A stretch of 51,083 nt of DNA, from assembly GCA_947624175.1 (NCBI GenBank), contig CANQJD010000003.1:1-51083 (forward strand), in the 5' to 3' direction. Below, one piece after another: positions 1 through 8,243 of this stretch. Position numbers and translations under genes: made by a program. Every line of letters starts with the position of its first letter. Positions within the stretch are counted from its first letter, which is position 1. The notes under the pieces are model-generated. The model was not told where the DNA came from. It saw only the letters and a program-made list of their open reading frames with translations, and ran no database searches. The DNA is from an uncultured Bacilli bacterium. Lineage in GTDB: Bacteria > Bacillota_I > Bacilli_A > RF39 > UBA660.

Positions 1-1
1 C

Positions 2-75
2 TGGAGCGAATGATGGGAATCGAACCCACGTGGTCAGCTTGGAAGGCTGAAGTTCTACCATTAAACTACATTCGC
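2..75 (-). tRNA. tRNA-Gly (anticodon TCC)
   Basis: On the minus strand the acceptor arm GCGAATG (69-75) pairs with CATTCGC (6-12), and the CCA end is encoded at 2-4. The anticodon stem encloses the loop CTTCCAA, giving anticodon TCC, which reads GGA/GGN glycine codons. The T arm carries GGTTCGATTCC. At 74 nt including CCA it is a normal length. Confidence 0.95.
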
Positions 76-201
76 ATCAAAAGTAGACATTTATTATTAT
101 ACTCAATAATCTAATAATGTCAACCTATTTTTTAACTTTTTATGAAAAAAGTTGCTAATAACTCTAAAATAAAATAAACTATACTTATGAAGGTGGTATA
201 A

Positions 202-693
202 ATGAAAGTTTTTCATACACTTGAACCAATTTATGATAAATCTTCGAAAGTATTAATTTTAGGAAGTATGCCTTCTGTTAAATCCAGAGAAGTAGGTTTT
301 TACTATGGACATCCAAGAAATAGATTCTGGTCTACTCTTTCTAAAGTTTATAATGAAGAAATTAAAGATACTAAAGAAGATAAAATAAGTTTTTTACTAA
401 AACGTAACATAGCCCTTTTTGATGTTTTAAAAAGTTGTGAAATTACTTCATCAAGTGATGCAACTATTAAAAACCCAGTTCCGAATGACTTAAGTGATAT
501 CTTAAAAAACTCTAATATTAAAGCAATATTTACAACCGGAAGTAAAGCCTATACGTTATATCAAAAATATATATATCCTAAAACTAAGATTAAAGCTATT
601 CCTTTACCAAGTACATCTCCTGCTAATTCTAGAAAAGATATTGAAGAAATACTTATAAATGCTTACTCTCAAATTAAAGATTATACCGATTAA
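202..693 (+). CDS. DNA-deoxyinosine (hypoxanthine-DNA) glycosylase, UDG superfamily family 6
   Basis: This is a cytosolic base-excision repair enzyme predicted to remove deaminated bases (hypoxanthine, possibly uracil) from DNA. The 163-residue protein has the family's first motif GSMPS at residues 21-25, the following YYGHPRNRFW segment (about 34-43), and the C-terminal motif PSTSPAN near 137-143, which stands where other uracil-DNA glycosylases have their second active-site loop. Its length fits the family. The start follows AAGGTGG at good spacing. It is a single-gene unit that converges on the acetyltransferase gene and shares a hairpin terminator with it. The family call rests on motif recognition; substrate preference is inferred. 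Confidence 0.85.
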   Translation: MKVFHTLEPIYDKSSKVLILGSMPSVKSREVGFYYGHPRNRFWSTLSKVYNEEIKDTKEDKISFLLKRNIALFDVLKSCEITSSSDATIKNPVPNDLSDILKNSNIKAIFTTGSKAYTLYQKYIYPKTKIKAIPLPSTSPANSRKDIEEILINAYSQIKDYTD

Positions 694-717
694 TAACTAT
701 CACTTTTTGATAGTTAT
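693..717. terminator. Bidirectional terminator between convergent genes
   Basis: ATAACTATC (693-701) pairs perfectly with GATAGTTAT (709-717) across a 7-nt loop, with T or A runs on both sides. It can end the glycosylase transcript from the left and the acetyltransferase transcript from the right. Confidence 0.8.
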
Positions 718-1190
718 TTTATATTTTTACATACATCATATAATCGAATATGATAACCATTCTTTTCATAGAAATTAAGAGCATTTGTATTATAACCAAA
801 AACTTCAATTAAAATATTTTGACACCCTACCCTTTTTAAATAATTTTCCATAGATTCTAAAAGAACTTTACCATAACCGTTATCTCTATACTTCTTATTT
901 ACAATTAATTCCGTTATTCTTCCCCTAATAGGTGCTTTAAAATCATATTCATTTATACTATTCATGATAATTCCAACCACAAGTCCAACTATCTTATCCT
1001 CTACTTTTAATAAAAACATTTTACCATTTTCATTATTTATTTCTTCAATAGTTTTTTCAAAATATAAATCTCTATAACTACTTGTTAATATATTAAATTT
1101 TTCTTTATCAAGAGATACAATATATTCCTGTAATTCAGTGAATAAATCTTTAACTTCCTCTTGATATTTATCTTCATACTCTATTATCAT
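714..1190 (-). CDS. GNAT family N-acetyltransferase
   Basis: The 158-residue protein is predicted to transfer an acetyl group from acetyl-CoA to an unknown amine. It shows the GNAT core: strand TELIVNKKYR followed by the acetyl-CoA pyrophosphate-binding loop R-x-x-G-x-G (R102 to G107, in YRDNGYGK), then the typical late segment with NxxALNFYEKNGY near residues 135-145. It has no signal peptide or membrane segment, so it should be cytosolic. It lies downstream of the DUF362 gene on the same strand with a possible weak terminator between them. The substrate cannot be told from sequence; protein, aminoglycoside and small-molecule acetylation all remain possible. Confidence 0.85.
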   Translation of the reverse strand: MIIEYEDKYQEEVKDLFTELQEYIVSLDKEKFNILTSSYRDLYFEKTIEEINNENGKMFLLKVEDKIVGLVVGIIMNSINEYDFKAPIRGRITELIVNKKYRDNGYGKVLLESMENYLKRVGCQNILIEVFGYNTNALNFYEKNGYHIRLYDVCKNIK

Positions 1191-1201
1191 AATTCCCTTT
1201 C

Positions 1202-1229
1202 AAAAAAAGATTACCGAGGTAACCTAATC
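1202..1229 (-). terminator. Possible weak terminator after the DUF362 gene
   Basis: On the minus strand, GATTA and TAATC flank an imperfect hairpin that overlaps the DUF362 stop codon and is followed by seven Ts. The stem is short and interrupted, so readthrough into the acetyltransferase gene is likely. Confidence 0.4.
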
Positions 1230-2102
1230 TACATTAATAAGTTCGTATTCTTTAGTACCAATTCCAAGACTCTCGGCTGCATCAATTGTATGAGTTCCTT
1301 GCCTTGAATTAATTCTTTCTAGTAAATGGTCACGTCCAGGATCAGTAGACTTTTTAACTAAATCAATACAAGCTTGATCAATTGCAACGGGGTCAGTTGA
1401 TGCTAGAATTCCAATATCTTTCATACAAGGATCTTCAGCAACACTACAACAATCACAATCAACTGACATATTACACATAACATTAATATATAAAATATTA
1501 TCTTTAAAATAATTAGTAACTGAAGAGGCGGCATCAGCCATTGCTTCTAAAAAACTAATTTGGTCGGTTCTAAACATATCTTCATAACTACCATCTTCAT
1601 CTCCAGCACAATGGATATATCTTTTACCATGACTTGAAGCAACTCCAATTGATAATTGTTTTAATGCTCCACCATAACCACCCATTGGATGACCCTTAAA
1701 ATGTGATAAAACAAGCATTGAATCATAGTTAGCTAAATGTTTCCCAACATAATTCTTTTTAATAACTTTACCATTTGGAATATCTAAAATCATATTCCCT
1801 TCACTATCCATAATATCAACTGTAAAGTATTTACTCCAACCATGTTTTTCCATTAACTTCGTATGTTTTTCAGTTGTATCTCTTTCTCCATCATAAGCTG
1901 TATTACATTCAACAACTGTTCCTTTCAAATACTCAACCATTGGCTTCACAAATTCTGGTCTTAAGTAATTTTGATTTCCTTCTTCTCCAGAATGAAGTTT
2001 AATAGCAACTTTACCTTTTAATTCATGATTTAATTTCTGAAACATCTTTACAACAGCATCAGGTGTAATTTCTTTTGTAAAATAAACTTTCGCTTTTTCC
2101 AT
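1224..2102 (-). CDS. DUF362 domain protein (putative Fe-S centre protein)
   Basis: This is a DUF362-family protein of about 292 residues. The family contains uncharacterised proteins often linked to iron-sulfur clusters. Counted from the upstream ATG at 2108, it has a cysteine cluster at C212, C218, C220, C221 and C228 (CNMSVDCDCC), a glycine-rich stretch HPMGGYGGALK (140-150), and the family-typical late phrase LASTDPVAIDQACIDLV. I chose the ATG at 2102 because AGGAGG lies seven bases before it; the ATG at 2108 touches the ribosome site. No signal peptide or membrane helix is seen. The reaction is unknown. The cysteines could bind an Fe-S cluster, but that is inference. Confidence 0.8.
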   Translation of the reverse strand: MEKAKVYFTKEITPDAVVKMFQKLNHELKGKVAIKLHSGEEGNQNYLRPEFVKPMVEYLKGTVVECNTAYDGERDTTEKHTKLMEKHGWSKYFTVDIMDSEGNMILDIPNGKVIKKNYVGKHLANYDSMLVLSHFKGHPMGGYGGALKQLSIGVASSHGKRYIHCAGDEDGSYEDMFRTDQISFLEAMADAASSVTNYFKDNILYINVMCNMSVDCDCCSVAEDPCMKDIGILASTDPVAIDQACIDLVKKSTDPGRDHLLERINSRQGTHTIDAAESLGIGTKEYELINVD

Positions 2103-2148
2103 AATCATTCCTCCTGTAATTATTATATCATGTATTTTTACTTTTTAT

Positions 2149-3789
2149 CTATTTTTTATTACTTTTTTCAAGACTATAAACATCTGGTACTCGATATTCC
2201 ATATCATTTGTATAAATATCTATCTTTTTATAAACTCCATCTTTTATCATTGGTAAATCTATTTTAAATATATTTTCATATTTCATTCCATCAATACCAG
2301 TTAATAATTGTTCTTTTGTATAAATTTTCTCGGATACTTTAAACTCAGTTGGAAAATTCAAAACCATTCTTGAATCACCATATATATTAAAGTTTCTATT
2401 TGGCATTTTTAAACTAACAGCATCAGGATAAGCTATAATATTATTCTTCGTTTCCTCGCTTGCTCCTAAATTATCTGCTATTTTTAAAGATGCTGAGGTT
2501 TTATCAAGATAATAAAGACAACTTAAATTTTCTAAATTATTATTAGTATATTTAGCATTATAATATTGCATTAGTTCATTATCTAATTCATATATTACTT
2601 GATTCATAGTACTTCCCCATTTTTCTTGAAAATCAGCATCATAATGATTTCGCCATAAATTATTAAAAGTATCAAAATTACTTATAACATGACAAGCCAT
2701 ATTATAATCAGGAATAATCTCCATTAAAGCACTTGTTAAGATATTAGGACGAGGGTTAACATAATATTTTCTAATATTATCAGGACCAATTATTTGAATT
2801 AAAGGCATACCATATCTTGTTAACCAATTATAACTATTATCATAATTACTATTATCACCATAGTATTCATTATTCATATTAGCAGTTGTAAACTCATAAA
2901 GAGCATGACCCAATGTAATATTGGGATTATTACTAAAAATATGTATAAATTCATGACTTAAACTAGACTTTTCAGCACTTTCAAAATCTATGGCATTATA
3001 AACTTTCATAGTTAAAAGAGTATCTTGCCATTCAGCAGTTCGATTATTATTTCCTAGATTAGAAGCATATTCAATTTTAAAATTTCTTAATTTATATAAA
3101 ACATCTTCATTTAAATATGGTGCTAAACTTTCTAAAAACCTTGAACTCTTTAAAAATAAATTTTTTTCATTAGATGTTAAATTAGAATTAGATAGAACTG
3201 CCTTAGCAATGTCTTCAACTCCAATTTCTCCTTGATTAGAAATAGTAACATCTTGATAAACTATTCTGCTATTTGGAGTTGGAAGAGTTCCATTTGCTAC
3301 TAATCTTAAAGGTTCTTCTTTAAGTAAATGATTTAAAGAAAGTTCTATACCAGCAAGACTTATTAATACTAGAGTTGAAACCCCACCTATTTTTATAACT
3401 CTTTTAATTTTCTTAACTTGTTTTTCATGATAACTTTCTTTTCTATAAATAGCAACATATTCTTCTTGATTATTAAAAATATAATTTAAGTTAAATAAAT
3501 CATCAGGATCAGGAATATTTAAATCATCACCTTCATAAAAAAGATGAAAGTCTCTGCCATTATCATAGAAATGTCTAAACTTTTTTTGATTATATTTGAT
3601 ATAACCTAAATCTGCTATATCATGAGAAGTCATGGTTAAAGTTAAAGCCTTATCTAAAACTATCCTTTCCTCTTCCGTTAAATCATAATTTAATTCATCA
3701 TTTATAATACTAGCATAGATAAATTCTCCGTCATTAGAAAATACAACTAATTCTTTTCCCTTATAATTAAATCTTAATAATTCTTCCAC
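2149..3789 (-). CDS. Membrane-anchored protein with HExxH metalloprotease-like motif
   Basis: I do not recognise this family. In the frame beginning at the GTG at 3798, residues 1-130 look cytosolic and charged, residues about 134-154 form one transmembrane helix, and the remaining ~395 residues should be extracytoplasmic. In that outer part SHEFIHIF contains H282-E283-x-x-H286, a zinc protease signature, and E302 (HALYEF) is placed where gluzincins carry their third zinc ligand. A membrane-bound zinc peptidase is therefore plausible. The GTG at 3789 is the preferred start because AGGTG lies six bases upstream; the GTG at 3798 overlaps that ribosome site. It diverges from the transglutaminase-like gene at 3895. 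Confidence 0.6.
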   Translation of the reverse strand: MEELLRFNYKGKELVVFSNDGEFIYASIINDELNYDLTEEERIVLDKALTLTMTSHDIADLGYIKYNQKKFRHFYDNGRDFHLFYEGDDLNIPDPDDLFNLNYIFNNQEEYVAIYRKESYHEKQVKKIKRVIKIGGVSTLVLISLAGIELSLNHLLKEEPLRLVANGTLPTPNSRIVYQDVTISNQGEIGVEDIAKAVLSNSNLTSNEKNLFLKSSRFLESLAPYLNEDVLYKLRNFKIEYASNLGNNNRTAEWQDTLLTMKVYNAIDFESAEKSSLSHEFIHIFSNNPNITLGHALYEFTTANMNNEYYGDNSNYDNSYNWLTRYGMPLIQIIGPDNIRKYYVNPRPNILTSALMEIIPDYNMACHVISNFDTFNNLWRNHYDADFQEKWGSTMNQVIYELDNELMQYYNAKYTNNNLENLSCLYYLDKTSASLKIADNLGASEETKNNIIAYPDAVSLKMPNRNFNIYGDSRMVLNFPTEFKVSEKIYTKEQLLTGIDGMKYENIFKIDLPMIKDGVYKKIDIYTNDMEYRVPDVYSLEKSNKK

Positions 3790-3843
3790 GATTATCACCT
3801 ATTTTTATATTATCAAAAATAGGAATAATCTTCAAGATAAAAT

Positions 3844-3871
3844 TTGACTTTTTTACTATTTGTAGTATAAT
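3844..3871 (+). promoter_or_regulatory. Sigma-A type promoter for the transglutaminase-like gene
   Basis: TTGACT (3844-3849) and TATAAT (3866-3871) are separated by 16 bases. The ribosome site AAAGGTG and ATG of the 3895 gene follow directly. Confidence 0.75.
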
Positions 3872-3894
3872 AATCGAAGTTTTAAAGGTGAACT

Positions 3895-4773
3895 ATGAAT
3901 ACAGAATTATTAAATGCTTTATTTTTAAATATACCAAATAATTTAACTAAACTAGAACAAGCAATTTTTCTCTATATTAAATTATGTAAACTTTTAACTT
4001 ATGATGAGTTTTTTTATACTATGAATGAAGATGCTATTAAATATCATGAAAATATTAGTAATTTAAAAAATATTACTTTAGAGAATAATAAAGTTGTTTG
4101 TTATGAATTTAATATGCTTTATGCTGAAATATTAGATAAATTAGGTATTAAATATCAAATTCAAGATTATTCTAAAGATAAATCAAGAAAAGGTCATGCT
4201 AATTTAGTCTTTAAATATGATAATTTTATTGTAATAGCTGACTCTGTTACTTCTATTTTAATGGGTGATTTAACTAATGCTAAACTAGGATATCCTTTGG
4301 TTGGTTTAACTTGTAAAAATAATCCAAAAGAATTTGAAAAACTAATCTTAAAAGTTTATAAAAATCAAGTTATGGAAACTAAAAATACTTTAATTAATGA
4401 TAATAGTTTATTTTCAAGATTTAAAATCATAATTACTAAAGTTTTAGAAAAAAAACTAGCCTTAATTGATGCTTATTCTTATCTATTAATTCTCAGAAAT
4501 ACTTTATTTAATTATGATGAAAAATTATCTAACTTTAGAGTTTCTTTAGTTAGAAATAATAAAACATTAAAACCATTAATGATTTTAACGTTAAATAAAT
4601 ATGATTTTGAAAATGAAGAAGATGAAACTCGTTATTTTTATTTTGATAATCATAGTTTAATAGAAACTAGTGTTGAAGAAATTAGAAGCAACTTTTTAAA
4701 TGATACTTTTTCTTATTTTGAAAATGATTTAGCCAGAATTCCTAATATAGATATTAAAGTATTAAAAAGGTAA
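3895..4773 (+). CDS. Transglutaminase-like/papain-fold protein
   Basis: The 292-residue protein has the order of a Cys-His-Asp catalytic triad seen in transglutaminase-like enzymes: C69 in VVCYEFNMLYAEIL, H101 in KGHANLVF, and D116 in VIADSVTS. The cysteine starts a helix followed by LDKLGIKY, which is typical of the fold, where a cysteine-initiated helix precedes two strands carrying His and Asp. It has no signal peptide, so it should act in the cytosol as a protease, peptide cyclase or transferase; the substrate is unknown. The C-terminal ~150 residues are not recognised. It has its own promoter at 3844-3871 and converges on the 4778 gene. Confidence 0.6.
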   Translation: MNTELLNALFLNIPNNLTKLEQAIFLYIKLCKLLTYDEFFYTMNEDAIKYHENISNLKNITLENNKVVCYEFNMLYAEILDKLGIKYQIQDYSKDKSRKGHANLVFKYDNFIVIADSVTSILMGDLTNAKLGYPLVGLTCKNNPKEFEKLILKVYKNQVMETKNTLINDNSLFSRFKIIITKVLEKKLALIDAYSYLLILRNTLFNYDEKLSNFRVSLVRNNKTLKPLMILTLNKYDFENEEDETRYFYFDNHSLIETSVEEIRSNFLNDTFSYFENDLARIPNIDIKVLKR

Positions 4774-4777
4774 TAAT

Positions 4778-5164
4778 TTATCTTTTTAATTTTTTAACTT
4801 TGGAACTATTATTTATATTTTCTTTATCTATTAAATCTTCTTGTCTATAACTTTTTAATATTTCCATAATAAGTTCATTTTCTTTGTTACTATCTAATTC
4901 TAAATCTTTAATAGCTTTTATCTTTTCTTTTAATTCTAAATATCTATTTGGCCATCTATTAGTTTTGATAACTCTAAATAAATCAACATCACTTTCGGTA
5001 ATAACAACATCCCCATGTAAAATATCATCTATTTTCTTTGAAGTTTCTTTATCTTCTATATTATTACTTTTAATTGTTTGAAGATTATTATAAGTTCTAT
5101 TTCTTTGATAATACTCTTTCTCCTTTTCATTCATTTCAATAAGCCAATGTTTTTTTAACTCCAT
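4778..5164 (-). CDS. Hypothetical charged helical protein
   Basis: This 128-residue protein is rich in Lys, Glu and Asn with no membrane segment, and I do not recognise it. It ends in KVKKLKR. A broken relative with the same ending lies at 5463-5656, so it belongs to a small local family. The start is uncertain: the ATG at 5164 overlaps the upstream gene by 29 bases and has no clear ribosome site, while an ATG at 5134 would leave almost no gap but also lacks one. It is probably translated from the same message as the 105-residue membrane protein upstream. Confidence 0.55.
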   Translation of the reverse strand: MELKKHWLIEMNEKEKEYYQRNRTYNNLQTIKSNNIEDKETSKKIDDILHGDVVITESDVDLFRVIKTNRWPNRYLELKEKIKAIKDLELDSNKENELIMEILKSYRQEDLIDKENINNSSKVKKLKR

Positions 5165-5453
5165 TAGTAATTAGTTTTAATCTTTTATCTTTATTAAATA
5201 ATATACTTTTATTAATAGCAACAATTAAATTTAGAAATGGTACATAAGTAAAAATTAGCATTTTAGGTAAAGTTGAAAATGATTGAAATAATAAATCATC
5301 AAGAAATTTAGGAGCATCATTTGCTTCTTTAAATCCTTTATCAGCTGCTTCCATATAATATTTCTTTTCAATATTTTTATAAATTTCTAAAGCACCAACT
5401 GTTGTTATAGTACCTGATAAAATTAAAAACATGAATATATCGATTGCTAACAT
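5136..5453 (-). CDS. Small membrane protein, unknown
   Basis: The 105-residue protein has a hydrophobic N-terminal helix (about residues 3-22) and a second one (about 62-82, LIFTYVPFLNLIVAI) separated by a charged linker. An AGGAG site lies seven bases before the ATG. It sits between a broken copy and an intact copy of the KVKKLKR-ending protein, which suggests an old repeated two-gene unit. No function can be assigned. Confidence 0.6.
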   Translation of the reverse strand: MLAIDIFMFLILSGTITTVGALEIYKNIEKKYYMEAADKGFKEANDAPKFLDDLLFQSFSTLPKMLIFTYVPFLNLIVAINKSILFNKDKRLKLITNGVKKTLAY

Positions 5454-5462
5454 ACTAATCTC

Positions 5463-5656
5463 CTATCTTTTTAATTTTTTTACCTTAAAATCACTAGGTA
5501 TTATTTCATTTTCTTTTAATAAATCAACTATTTTTTGATTTTTTTCATTCTCATCTATATCTTCTTTGGCAATACTTAAATAGTATCTTTTAATTTATAA
5601 ATCTGTTCTAATTCTTCATTTTGAGGATTATTTAATGTTTCTTTATCATCTTCACC
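5463..5656 (-). pseudogene. Broken paralogue of the 4778-5164 gene
   Basis: On the minus strand two short open stretches in different frames join to a recognisable relative of the 128-residue protein. The upstream frame reads GEDDKETLNNPQNEELEQ and stops after about 23 codons. The downstream frame continues to an identical C-terminal KVKKLKR and a stop at 5463. The DLELDSNKEN region of the intact protein aligns with EDIDENEKNQ here. At least one frameshift and loss of the N-terminal part make it nonfunctional. Its stop codon overlaps the ribosome site of the 105-residue gene. Confidence 0.65.
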
Positions 5657-5716
5657 TTTTCAGTTTTAATCCTAAAAACCACTATTCTTATCATAAATAT
5701 TACCAGTGATATATAT

Positions 5717-7147
5717 CTATAAATTATCCATTGCAATTCCAAGCCTATCATCTATAATCGAATATATTTTTTCACTTAAATCTGTTCCAAGATTATTAAG
5801 AATCAAGGAATTAAATATTTCATAACTACATTCTTCATGATTCTTATATAATTTAAATATATATTTTGTTATTAAATCCGCAAAACAATATGATGTAATA
5901 ATACATGTATCAGTGCCTTTAATATCTTCTACTGCACTTGGTACATATCCTGGTGTGACAACAATGGTATATTTAGCATTGTATAATACTCTATGTTGTT
6001 TCAATCTGCCATCATTAATACTTGATAATTTTTTATGTGTCGATTTACCATCTGCACAAAAAATAATATCATCTTTTAAATAATGACATAACGAATCTGG
6101 TTGCCCTGGACCTCCAATAGTTTCAGCTTCAACATCTTCAAACAAATTGAAACTTTTTGTAATATACTCCTCAAATTTAGACCATTTGTCAGGATTGATT
6201 GATGTCTCAATAAGCAATTTAGGAATCTGTAGATACTCTGTATACATATCTTCTTTCTCTTCTATTTCTTGTAATAGTATTTCTGGAACACTATTATAAA
6301 TGTTTCTTATCCAGTCACTTCTAAGTCCACATGGCTTTTTAGTTTCTTCATATAATGATACTTCAGATAAATATTTATTAATAAATTCTAATAAATTGGA
6401 GGCTATTTTTAATGTCCTTGTGGTAATTACTGTAGGATTCTTTCTAACCTTAGAATGCAGTGTAAAACGGTCATTGACCTTTTCTTGTATCGTTATATTC
6501 ATATCGGACAAAATATTAAATAAATAATTGCAACTAACGTAGTTTTTTATAAACTGAGTCACATCTACTACAAGTACTTCAATATTTTTTTCTATACTGT
6601 TATTTCTAAATTCAAGAATTTTATCAACTATATTATCATACTCATTTTTATTTCTAACCGATTTAATATAATAAAGAATTTCTGATATTTCTATGTTTGT
6701 TAATTTATAATTCAATCTACTATCAGTTAACAATTTAAATATAAGCCTTAATGGATATATATCAAAATTCTTCATTTTTTTATAAGGATTATCAAATTGA
6801 ATATTGAAAAGCATTCCAATAAATACTTTATTTCTTTTTACTTCATCGTGCTCATATTTCAATAATAATTCCCCATATGAGCTAACATGTATTTTTTTAT
6901 TTGCAGTTTCATAAATAGCACCATAAAAACGTGGTTCATCAATTTTATGATTAGCAGAAGAAAAATCATAAAAGTCTTTTTTTATATATGGATTATATGT
7001 ACCCATTTTTGAATGTTGTTCCATAAGTAATTGTTGAACATTTTCTTTTCTGCTAATTCCATTAAGTTTACCAAATAAATTTAATGTTATAAAAAATTGA
7101 TTTATATCACATGAATTCTGTGGAAATAACCATACATCTCTATTCAT
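5717..7147 (-). CDS. Type II restriction endonuclease, PD-(D/E)xK fold, AlwI-like
   Basis: This endonuclease belongs to the restriction-modification island. Counted from the ATG at 7159, the C-terminal half has a PD-(D/E)xK nuclease core: E330 in FEEYITKSF, P354-D355 in GGPGQPDSL, and D370-G-K372 in CADGKST. The N-terminal part, with RFYGAIYE and SSYGELLL near residues 77-100, recalls AlwI/MlyI-type enzymes, which recognise asymmetric sites and cut at a distance. It overlaps the last codons of the first methyltransferase, so the three genes are one operon. I prefer the ATG at 7147 (codon 5) because GGTG lies six bases before it. Restriction enzyme in context is fairly secure; the AlwI family is a guess. 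Confidence 0.75.
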   Translation of the reverse strand: MNRDVWLFPQNSCDINQFFITLNLFGKLNGISRKENVQQLLMEQHSKMGTYNPYIKKDFYDFSSANHKIDEPRFYGAIYETANKKIHVSSYGELLLKYEHDEVKRNKVFIGMLFNIQFDNPYKKMKNFDIYPLRLIFKLLTDSRLNYKLTNIEISEILYYIKSVRNKNEYDNIVDKILEFRNNSIEKNIEVLVVDVTQFIKNYVSCNYLFNILSDMNITIQEKVNDRFTLHSKVRKNPTVITTRTLKIASNLLEFINKYLSEVSLYEETKKPCGLRSDWIRNIYNSVPEILLQEIEEKEDMYTEYLQIPKLLIETSINPDKWSKFEEYITKSFNLFEDVEAETIGGPGQPDSLCHYLKDDIIFCADGKSTHKKLSSINDGRLKQHRVLYNAKYTIVVTPGYVPSAVEDIKGTDTCIITSYCFADLITKYIFKLYKNHEECSYEIFNSLILNNLGTDLSEKIYSIIDDRLGIAMDNL

Positions 7148-8243
7148 TATTATCACCATCCAAATTACTTACTATTTTAAAGATTAATAATGGTGGAATA
7201 CCCTCACCAATAACTTTTCTTATAAAATTTTCATTTGCCCATTCAGGTATACACCAATCATCAGGAATTGTAAACAATTTCATGATTTCATAAATGGTTA
7301 AAACTCTTGCATCACTATATGTTCCATCCTCGTTTAATCTACCTGGATGAACATTACATTGGGAAGATATAACACCATTTGCCATAGTTATTGTTGGTGC
7401 TGGTTTATCCCATTCCATCCTTTTATAAGTAGTATTGTATCCTTTAACACGAGTGCCATCTATTTTTTTAGGAAAATAAACTTCATTTTCGAATGCCGAA
7501 TGCCCAGTTGGGGTATGTTGCATTATTTCAACATGTCTTAACGAATGCTCTCTTGGAATATGCCATTTATGTATTTTTTTACACTTTTCAATTTTTTTAT
7601 CATTACCAATGAAGTAATTGCTATTGCCATTAATAATAGCTTCAACACTTGGAAGATCTCCAATTGCATCTCTAACAGTTACAATCTTTTTTTCTTTTTT
7701 TGGAAATTCCCATTTATTCTTTTTATTTAACAAAATTACAGCTCTTTTTCTGTTTTGAGGAACCCCATAATCTCGGGCATTAATTATTTTGTTATCATTG
7801 ATATTATAAATATTTTCAAATTCCTTTTGAATTATTTTCTCAACTGTATTGTTATTCCCATTATAATTAATTTTTAATTTAAGTAATTGAGGAACATTTT
7901 CAATTAATACATAATCTGGATTCAAATCTTTTATAGCATTTAAAACAGGTATTATTAAATTATTTCTGCTATCAGAATAATCTCTTTTACCTGCAACACT
8001 CATACCTTGACATGGTGGTGTTGCCATTAAGAATTTACAATTTTTTTCTTTCGCTTTTTTTATTATTTCTTCATAATGTTTATTAATATCTCCTGCTATC
8101 ATTTCACATTCGGGATATACATTTTTGTAAAACTCGACTCTATCTTTTTCAAGCTCGTTAGCAACAACAATATTTATTCCGCATTTTTTTAATAGCAACT
8201 CTCCAATTCCAACATTAGAAAAAAGTGATAAACCATTTATCAT
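7140..8243 (-). CDS. DNA (cytosine-5-)-methyltransferase, first of two
   Basis: This enzyme methylates C5 of cytosine with S-adenosylmethionine to protect host DNA from the neighbouring endonuclease. Its 367 residues show motif I in a variant form (LSLFSNVGIGE), motif IV with the catalytic cysteine (TPPCQGMS), motif VI ENV, motif VIII PQNRKR, a target-recognition region of about 100 residues, and late motifs including IGEGIPPLL, where most relatives have GN-xx-P. The N-terminal and motif X variants are unusual but the catalytic loop is intact. The ATG follows GAGGAAAAACT and overlaps the TGA of the second methyltransferase in an ATGA junction, implying coupled translation. Confidence 0.9.
   Translation of the reverse strand: MINGLSLFSNVGIGELLLKKCGINIVVANELEKDRVEFYKNVYPECEMIAGDINKHYEEIIKKAKEKNCKFLMATPPCQGMSVAGKRDYSDSRNNLIIPVLNAIKDLNPDYVLIENVPQLLKLKINYNGNNNTVEKIIQKEFENIYNINDNKIINARDYGVPQNRKRAVILLNKKNKWEFPKKEKKIVTVRDAIGDLPSVEAIINGNSNYFIGNDKKIEKCKKIHKWHIPREHSLRHVEIMQHTPTGHSAFENEVYFPKKIDGTRVKGYNTTYKRMEWDKPAPTITMANGVISSQCNVHPGRLNEDGTYSDARVLTIYEIMKLFTIPDDWCIPEWANENFIRKVIGEGIPPLLIFKIVSNLDGDNNE

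Noticed and set aside
6300-7730. Plus-strand ORFs of 60-75 codons across the restriction island
   Set aside because: They are antisense to motif-supported endonuclease and methyltransferase genes and resemble no protein.
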